Shown piece after piece: positions 56,641-64,000 of a stretch of 64,000 nt of DNA. Positions within the stretch are counted from its first letter, which is position 1; every line of letters starts with the position of its first letter. The translations under genes were made by a program, and so were the position numbers. Source of the DNA: Boesenbergia rotunda (taxonomy: Eukaryota > Streptophyta > Magnoliopsida > Zingiberales > Zingiberaceae); contig JAGFNQ010002309.1 of the NCBI GenBank assembly GCA_024364735.1, forward strand, positions 62,001 to 126,000. Reading direction: 5' to 3'. The notes beneath the pieces are model-generated. The model ran no database searches, was not told the origin of the DNA, and worked only from the letters and a program-made list of their open reading frames with translations.

Positions 56641-57921
56641 GAGTAGGATTTCAAATGTTTGATCTTGATTTGATTTTGAATGTCAAAATTCATTAAGATT
56701 CTAAGTCTAATTCTGATTTTAAAAATGATTTCAAAAACTTTATTTCAAATTTCAAAACATTGTTTTCAAAATTTATTATATTTTTTCGATACTTAGATTT
56801 ACTTTGACTTTAAAACTACTCCTTCAAAACTAGGGTCTTTCTTTGACATGGACTTAGCTTAGGCTTAACCCTAGTATGTATGCTCCCATAGATTTACAAG
56901 TCAGTATCTCACAAGCATATTAGGGTTAACTTGATTGACAACCTAGACTGGGTTGAGATGATTAGGACTATTGCCCTATACTTTGATGCTTCAAAATCAG
57001 TGCATTGACACAAGTTGGGGGCATTATAAATGCAATTCAAATTAATCAAGTCAAGTATTCTGGCTAACTAAGCTGATTTATGAAATACACTTGACTTGAC
57101 TAACCCAAGTGAAAACTGCTATTTATTACAGGTAGCAAGTAGCTAACAGGTTAGATAGGTACCTAAAAGGAATTGACTTTATTTTTTGAATATTTAAAAT
57201 TATTTTCAAATTTTTTCTTTCATGCTTGGACTCAAAATGAAGGTGTCTAAACTTGACTTAGACTTAGCCTAGACTTAGATAGTTTACTTAGACTTATTGT
57301 GTTGCTTGAAATTACTCACTCTGATACACTTAGCTATTATTTTTCATTCTTACCCTCATATTACATGCATGATTTTGATATATGAAAAAGGAGGAGAGAA
57401 AGTAAAGGAGTTCAAAGAAAAGAGTGCTTTTACACCTGTCTTTTCGCTTTTCGAAAAGTGCTCTTCGAAAATTGACTTTTTAGTGTTTTCAAAAACTAAT
57501 TTTTTTTGTGTTTTCGAAAACTAAATTTTTTTCAAATGCTTAGAACCTATTTTTAAAATGACTCAGCATTTTGAAAAACTACTTAGTCTCTTTTCTTAGT
57601 TTCTGAAAAGCACTTAACTTTTTCGAAAAGAATGTTTTAATACTTAAGCTTTTCAAAAAGTAAGCAAAATTTTCAAAAGTATTCTTTCAAAAAGCTTAAG
57701 TCAACTAAATATTTTTATAGTCTTTTTCAAAAGAAAACTTAACTTAGTCTCTGAACTTTTTTAATCATATATATTTGAAAAAGACTAAGTTTATCTCCTC
57801 TATAATCACAAATGTTAAATGATCTAGAGGGAGATAACTGATTAAGGGAGAGAGCTTAAAAGTAATTTTATTTCCCTGTTAAAACTTGTTTTGGCTTAAC
57901 TTTGAACTGGGTTGTCATAAT
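56641..57921 (+). other. 3' noncoding region of D
   Basis: AT-rich, no env-like frame. Shares blocks with B's 3' region (agtcagtatctcacaagcat near 56900; agcaagtagctaac near 57133). Confidence 0.7.
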
Positions 57922-57936
57922 AAAAAAGGGAGAGAT
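57922..57936 (+). promoter_or_regulatory. Polypurine tract of D
   Basis: aaaaaagggagagat directly before the 3' LTR. Confidence 0.88.
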
Positions 57937-59101
57937 TGTTGGTGTTGGAAGCACTGGATCGAACATTATTTTGATAAGTAGCAAAGGGTTCAAGTTAAGC
58001 TGGTATGATGTACTGATGAAGTTGTTAAGATTGTAAGAAAGTCCTATGTGAGCTAGGCAAGAAGGCATGACCTGTAGGGTTGAGCACGAATTCCTGGTCT
58101 GGGATCGGCCAATGAAGACTTGGCGAGTGAAGTCGAGCACGAAGACTTGGTCTAGGGGGACCGAGCAGAAGACTTTGTCGAGCGGGGATCGTGGACAGGG
58201 GTCGAGGTTGAATGTCGTTGAGTTTCGGGTGCTCGAAGGGTGAGAAAAAGTCCAACCGGAGGTTCCGGGTGGCAACAGGTAATCTCTCCTGAAAGGAGTA
58301 GGTGAGGACACGTTCCCCGGTGAGGGAACAGTAGGCGTCGATCCGACCTAGGATTTCAAGTGAACCCCGAAAGTCAGGACCAAGATAGCACTGACTGTAA
58401 TTCATACATGTCTTAATTCTATATTTTATTATTATATGTTTGGAACTGACCCTTGTTGCAGCTAAAAAGAGAAAGCAGTTGACTAGGGCGCCTGCATGGG
58501 ACTCAGGTGCCTGAAAGGGACTCAGGCGCCTGGCCAGGATAAAGTTTGACCAAACAGCCGATAGAGTTTCCGCCCGGTACGCTGCAGTGAGGGCGCCTGA
58601 GAGGCGATTCAGGCGCCTGAGTAAGCACTATAAAAAGGGGCCGAGTGCAGCAGTTCATGACAACATTTCTAAGACTACAATCAATTTCTTCTTCTGTGTG
58701 CTACACGACCGAAGCTCCGATAAACGCTGAAACACCGTCTGACCCTCCGAACGAAGATCTTCCTTTCATTTCAGAAGTCGATATAATTGTTTTTCTTTTA
58801 TTGCACACTTCAGTTCTGTAATTTGTAATATTTTTGCGATTATTAGTATTGTCCAAAGTAAACGATCAAGGACTGTGGGCCTTACAGTAGGAGCCGGTCA
58901 AGACTCCGAAGCAAGTAAAATCAACCTGAGTTAGCGATCATGCTGTGCTTTATTTTCTGTTGTTTCCTATCTCTCGCTAACTCCGACGCTTACTCTAACC
59001 TTAAGTTTCTGCTATGTACTCTATCATCGTTAAATTTTAAAATCTAAAGTTTTGTTAAGCGATATTCACCCCCCCCTCTATCGCTCAATCTCGATCCTAC
59101 A
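57937..59101 (+). repeat. 3' LTR of D
   Basis: TGTTGGTGTTGG...GATCCTACA, 1165 bp. A perfect 9-bp inverted pair (GGCGCCTGA / TCAGGCGCC, 58592-58620) ends nine bases before the TATA box tataaaaa (58629-58636). Confidence 0.88.
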
Positions 59102-59405
59102 CAATCAACAATTCATTGTACACGAATTTTATTCTGAGTTTCTCTTCTACTCTCTGAGTTCTAAATCTATAAAGAGACTTCTCCACCCTAAGGAGTTAAT
59201 TAGGAGATCGAACTTCACTTTGCCTTGGATTAGTAACTTTCCTGGTTGCAAACCAAGTAAATTCTTGTACCTCTGTTTCTTATTGCTTTTAATGTTATTA
59301 TTTTGCCTATAATATAACCTCCATCTTTGTTTAAGCAAGACAAAAGATTATTTTTATTTGCAGGGGTAATTCATCCCCCTCTTGCCGACTGCACGATCCC
59401 CAACA
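59102..59405 (+). repeat. Partial copia-type LTR (3' part)
   Basis: Resembles the minus strand of 25351-25660 and ends GACTGCACGATCCCCAACA. It is truncated on the left by D. Confidence 0.6.
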
Positions 59406-60665
59406 CATACTGGTGGTTATCGACTTTCTTGTGGTTAAGCCCGTCATCAATTATATAGTTGTCTGTCAACTCAACGACTTGGGGTAGTGGTAATTGTCAG
59501 AGTATAAGCAGTCGTCATGTTGTGCTATACTCAACCACTCAAGGGTGGTAGTAGTTGTTGGAGTTGTAGCTGGTAGTGACACCCCCCCCCTCCGTTGTTT
59601 ATGAGGGATAGACAGGCCCATGGGTTTAGAGGTCACACTCCCCCTTGTTCTTGGGGGTTAGAGGTTACACTCCTCCTTGTTCCTGGAGTTAGAGGTCACA
59701 CTCCTATTAGGGTCTTTAATATAGAGCGGTTGTGCTCCACCTTGTTGTTGGAGTTTACAAGTTGTTCCTCCTTGTTCTTGGAGTTCAGGATTGATGTTTT
59801 TCTCCCAGTATCCTGTTCACTCAGCCACTCAGAGGAGATGATTGTGAGAGTGTGTACAGTTGTCACAGCCCTGCTCAGTCGGCCACACAGATGTGATGTG
59901 ATAGTTGTGAGACTATTGTCTAGGGGTGGCACATGCCATTGAAGCATTTGCATAGGACGCACCTTGCATTTGTTTGAGCTATGATTGTGACATTTGATTG
60001 ACATGCATATATGAATTACGATTTACATTTGTGATATGATCTGGATCTACTCAGTAGTACGAGCAGTTACTTATATGTTATGGGGATTTTCTGACCATGC
60101 CCCTGGATGTTATATGGATTTCAGGTATGCCTACTCATATTGTTATACATTTGATTTATGCCCTATATTTCAAAGACTGTATATCGTTGCTTCTACTTGT
60201 TTGATTATCCTATTTATATAATGCATTTGTCTATCTATTATACTTGTAGAGTGTGTCAGACTCACCACTATTTATTCTATTTTTATTTTAGGTAGTTGAT
60301 AGCCGCGTCTTGTGCCACCAGGAGAGGATCATCTACCCATCCCTTACCATCAAGTAGTTTCTTTTTGGAGTTGTTTCATATTTCCTTTAATAGACTTGTC
60401 TTTTATTTTTGGTTCCTTAGTGGACTTGTATTTATTTCTGTGAACTTTTAATTTGTTGTTTTTATTTTACAGAGTTTATTATACTTAGTTTAACTGTGTA
60501 GTTGTTTATTATTTTATTATATTATGATTGTGTGGTTGCTAGCTGTGTGAGATTATGATTATATATATATTGTCTTGAGAGTGATATTGATAAACTTCAT
60601 ATTGTTTACCATACAGGGGAGATGTTGCCTAATTTTTGAGCAAGCATAATCCTGGGGGCTTAATA
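59406..60665 (+). repeat. Partial Ty3/gypsy-type LTR (3' half)
   Basis: Shares the order and words of the solo LTR at 22784-25215 read on its minus strand: gactcaccactattt, ttaggtagttgatagcc near 60290, and acaggggagatgttg near 60615. It ends degenerately near cctgggggcttaata. The first part holds gaggtcacactcc-type tandem repeats (59625-59780). Confidence 0.6.
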
Positions 60666-60868
60666 TAAAATTTTATAGTATTTCAAGAAGCGGATAACTA
60701 CTCGCAAGGATCCCAGGATTTTAGAGTATTTCAAAAAGTGAATAACTCACGCAAAAGCAGAGGATTGCCGATTATTTTAGGAAGGAGATAAGGATCTAAG
60801 GACACGTAGATAAGGAATGAATCAACCACCTCTCTATAAAAGGTAGCCCCTTTCGACATTTGCAGGGG
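60666..60868 (+). repeat. Tat-like LTR/promoter segment, left part
   Basis: Contains tctataaaaggtagcccc (about 60832-60850), a TATA box and leader like those of Tat-type LTRs. It continues after the solo LTR at 62895. Confidence 0.5.
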
Positions 60869-62894
60869 TGATAACCATTTTTGTCGTGTCACGGTTTCAA
60901 ATACAATTTAATTATCGAACTTCTCTACACTAATGTAGCATAGAGTAACTCGAGTCGTCTCCCAATGAATGTAGTTGGTACAAGATAAATCTCATGATCG
61001 TATTTTATTGCTTTTGGATTTTTGGATATGAAACTGGGTTTTGGATTTGAGAGCTATGACTACGAAATGAATAGCAGAGCAAGTATGAAATCTAGTCTAA
61101 TTAAGGAAAGACAGTGCAGGTAATGAAATCTAATTTAACCTGACTACAATTGCGGTAAAGAAAAAGCAATATGAAAGAAGCATTCAAGAAATAAAGCATC
61201 AATGAAATCTAAACATGGAGCAAAACCTATAGCATTAAAGAAATCTAATCTCCTAACTTACTTGCATGTAATAAAGACCTAAAACTTAAAGCAATGGGAA
61301 AAAACAATCCAAAATAGAAGTTAAGCAACTAAGAAACATCACCATTGACAGAAAACATTCTAAGAGGCATTTAACCAAACATCATATGGGCATGATTGAA
61401 ATTGCGTTGAGTACGTGCCATTTGAATTGGGGGAAATTCATCAACTACAAATATTCAACATGATCAAACACATAGCATTCACTACATTAACCAATAACCA
61501 AATCTGATGAAAACGTGGATTAATCACTGGAAATTGAAGCTGAGCTGCTGTGATATGAAATGGCTGCTGCTGTGAAGGATGAAGCTGCCCCGAATGCCGG
61601 AAATGCTGGAGAGCTGCTGAAATGAAGGAGGAGAACTGCTGGAATTGAAGAAAAATTGAATAGGATGTGAAGTAATTGAACTACCTTGAAGGAATGCCGA
61701 AATTGAATTGCCAATTCTAATGAAGCTAGCTGCTGGATCTACTGTGAAGTAGGAAATGCCGAAAAGAAATGTGTAAAGGAAATGGATCGCTGGCGGTGGA
61801 TCGGGATGGAGATGATGGTGAACCCCTCGATGAGAACCCCTCGTCGATGAGAACCCCTCGATGTAGAACAAGAGGAACCCCCTCCTGTTTTACGATGGCT
61901 TGAGGGTGACGGTGGATGGAGCTCCGGCCGGCTAAGATTCAGAACCCCCTAGCCCTAGCTTCGTGCAATGGCCGAAGATGGTGGTGGATGAAGAGGAAGG
62001 TGGAGTCGCCTACGTGTGAGTCGGGAACACCCCCCCCCGTCTCCCCTAGCTCTGCGATGGCTCTGCCCTTTTGTTTGTTCCCGTCCTTCCGCGCGTGGGT
62101 TCAGTCCAACCTTAGGTTCGGTCCAGTCAGTCAAGCCCAGCGGTTCGATTCAATCAACTTGAGTTCAGTACAGCAATCCGATTCAGTCAAGCCAAGCCAC
62201 AGCTTCAGCAGTTTTGGTTCAGCCCACCTTTGGTTCAATCATCCTTGGCCAGATCTCACAGCTCAGCCCAAACAGACCAAGCAGTTCGGGTTCAGCCATA
62301 TGATGATGGAAGCAACGGACGGCTGAGATTAATCTGACTTCATCCAACGGTCGGATCTCTTCATATCTGAACCAAACTCCACAGATCCCAATCAATGGTC
62401 CTGATCTACCTATCCCCAGCTCGGATGACCCAGATCAGTGGCAGATGGTCCAGATCTTCCTTTTTCTTGAATGGATGGTTTAGAACATTTTGAGCTCGAT
62501 CCAACGGTCAGATTACTTCTGATTTTGCTGAAATTTTCAGATCTTGATCTATGGTCATGATTGACTCTATCTTGAACTCAGATTGACCAGAAGTTGACCA
62601 ATGGCTCAGATCTAACCGTTCTCTGGAATGGACGACTCTTATTAATCCGATGCTTGATCCCTTTGATCTGGATCCAATGCTGACTCAAGTCTGCCCGATT
62701 TGATCTAGGTCCATGATCATTTGAAGCCTACAAAATGATATTCAAATTTAGTGCCAAAAATATCTCAAATATACAAAGATTTGAATTAAAAGCCAAAATA
62801 GAGGAAATACATGAAACCTAATACAATTACAAACTTAAGCATATAAAATGTGGATCAAACATGGATTTTAGAGCCGAAAATAATCAACAAAATG
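60869..62894 (-). mobile_element. Solo LTR, Ty3/gypsy type, 2.0 kb
   Basis: TGATAACCAT...ATGGTTATCA with an AGGGG duplication (60864-60868, 62895-62899). The minus strand ends with ccaactacattcattgggag, gacgactcgag and an atggttatca terminus, the style of Athila/Tat LTRs. No internal region. The apparent 136-residue frame at 61916 lies within the LTR and has no recognisable domain. Confidence 0.85.
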
Positions 62895-63250
62895 ATGGTT
62901 ATCAAGGGGGTGCACATGCATGCATCAAAAACCCTAAACACCTTCTTTTCATTCTTTTTCGTCCACCTTTGCCAAAAACTAACTTTAACGTCTAAGTGGC
63001 TGTGTCGGGAACCTCCTGGTCATCATTCTAAACCTCTTTCTTTCGTTTCTCTCATCCAGACTTCTACATATCTCCTCACCAATCCTCACTATTGCTACCC
63101 AATTGATGATCAAGTTAGCACCCGCGCCAACTCACCGGTGGTTCATTCATCGACGTTCTCATGCATGATCATACTCTATGCAAAAATTTATGGGGAGAGG
63201 TCAAATTAAGAGGGAGTAACAAAATGCACTTACCTTTTTTGCACTCGAAT
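62895..63250 (+). repeat. Tat-like LTR segment, right part
   Basis: Continues 60666-60868 after the AGGGG duplication. Leader-like, with gtggctgtgtcgggaacctcc near 62997, a phrase typical of Tat-type LTR/leader regions by my reading. Confidence 0.45.
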
Positions 63251-63376
63251 TATGAACTTCATTTATTAATTGTTTATGTTACTTTGTGAATTATTGTGTA
63301 ACTCCCAAAATTGTTAATATAAAAAACTTTAAACTTAACTTTAACCATATACCAATAATCAAAATGAAGAAGATTA
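63251..63376. other. Short AT-rich segment, nothing recognised
   Basis: No coding or repeat signal. Confidence 0.3.
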
Positions 63377-64000
63377 TTAGTACAAAAAGTACTATACGAT
63401 CGAACCTAAGTTTTGATGTTGGCAAAATGTCAAAGTTAAGTCTTGTAGTGTTCTAACATGTTCATCAAGTTTGTAGGAATGTCCTAGTTAAACCTAGGTA
63501 AGGCAAGTCCTAGTTGCAGTTAGGCAAGGAAGTCCTAGTCCGTAGGACTGGACAAGAAGTGTTGGCAGATCGAGGGCATCAGGAAAGAAAACCTGGGGGT
63601 CGAGGACACCAGGTGGAAAGTCCTAGGAGTTAAGGATACCAGACGGAAAGTCTTGGGGATTGAGAACACTAGGTGAAAGTTTAGACAGGTTAAGGACCGG
63701 AGGTCTAGCAGAAAGTCCTGATGGTCAAGATCAGTTGAGTAATAGTTGAAACAGGTTGGGTGGACCAAGGTTTAGCACTAGGTAAACTCTCTCGAGTGAA
63801 GTGGTGAGGATGAGCTCTCAGAAAGAGAGCAATAGGCATTTGTCCAACCTAAGATTTTATGAAGACCTGAAGTTGGGATCAGACAGTTGGAAAGTTATCA
63901 ATCGTACTCATATTATACTTGTGCTAATAATATGATGTAGCAAGCAAAAATAAGAGATGATCAAAAAAAGGAAGTCTGGGCACCCAAAGTGGATCTAGGC
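63377..64000 (+). repeat. SIRE-like copia LTR, 5' part, runs off the window
   Basis: acctaagttttgatgttggc, then tandem aaagtcctaggagttaaggat-type units (63590-63720) and aaactctctcgagtgaagtggtgagga, in the same order as the LTRs of B and D. The TG start is degenerate. Confidence 0.65.

Larger units (their letters stand above)
25826..59101 (+). mobile_element. Copia element D (SIRE-like), host of the nested insertions
   Basis: 5' LTR 25826-29970 (split by a solo LTR), PBS 29973-29984, gag relic, protease-integrase, RT (split by element A at 34620/55494), RNase H, polypurine tract 57922-57936, 3' LTR 57937-59101. Domain order PR-INT-RT-RH is copia, and the motifs fit the SIRE/Maximus lineage. 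No matching target duplication (left acttc, right caatc), and the flanks are inverted copies of one LTR, so a rearrangement is likely. Frames are broken throughout. Confidence 0.88.

Noticed and set aside
61916..62326. 136-residue frame
   Set aside because: Inside the solo LTR 60869-62894, composition-driven, no domain.

Overview
The window is plant nuclear DNA made almost entirely of nested transposable elements. I see no intact host gene, rRNA, tRNA or CRISPR. The plant assignment rests on Ty1/copia elements of SIRE/Maximus type, Ty3/gypsy Tat-type pol, long gypsy LTRs, Harbinger-, Mutator- and CACTA-type DNA elements, and a relic of the plant-specific BTB/NPH3 family. The species cannot be read from the sequence; a monocot such as a Zingiberales member is only a weak guess.

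Left part (1-15.4 kb). A long noncoding LTR-like stretch (1-2.1 kb) is followed by a minus-strand, gag-only copia element in an LTR-gag-LTR-truncated gag arrangement (2203-8459). It abuts a gypsy element reading leftwards: a gag start at 8460-8674 and a 5' LTR at 12617-15081. A 3.7 kb solo LTR (8868-12608, TSD TACCA) has split that element's primer binding site.

Middle-left (15.1-25.8 kb). A decayed Tat-type pol (RT, RNase H, archaeal-type RNase H) is split by a small LTR element (16774-21420, TSD CGAGG). That element has no recognisable gag or pol; it carries a fragment of a host BTB/NPH3 gene. A foldback Mutator-like element (17449-20319, TSD ATAATGTTT) has in turn split the NPH3 fragment. 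Next come a CACTA-like end, a Harbinger/Tourist-like element with an internal GC-rich minisatellite, and a solo LTR (22784-25215, TSD CTCTC).

Right part (25.8-59.1 kb). This is a four-level nest of copia elements. D (25826-59101, plus strand) contains A (34621-55493, minus, TSD GTCTA), which contains B (36050-49921, plus, TSD CAACA), which contains C (43924-48041, minus, TSD CTTAA). B has complete domain order but several nonsense codons; A and C encode gag-like proteins only. A further solo LTR (26634-29516, TSD GGTCG) sits in D's 5' LTR just past the TATA box.

Right end (59.1-64 kb). LTR fragments, a further solo LTR (60869-62894, TSD AGGGG) inside a Tat-like LTR, and the start of a SIRE-like LTR that runs off the window.

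The points most worth a second look are the NPH3-carrying LTR element, the palindrome-before-TATA design shared by otherwise different LTRs, the pol-less gag elements beside their likely helper family, and tRNA-like modules inside LTRs.
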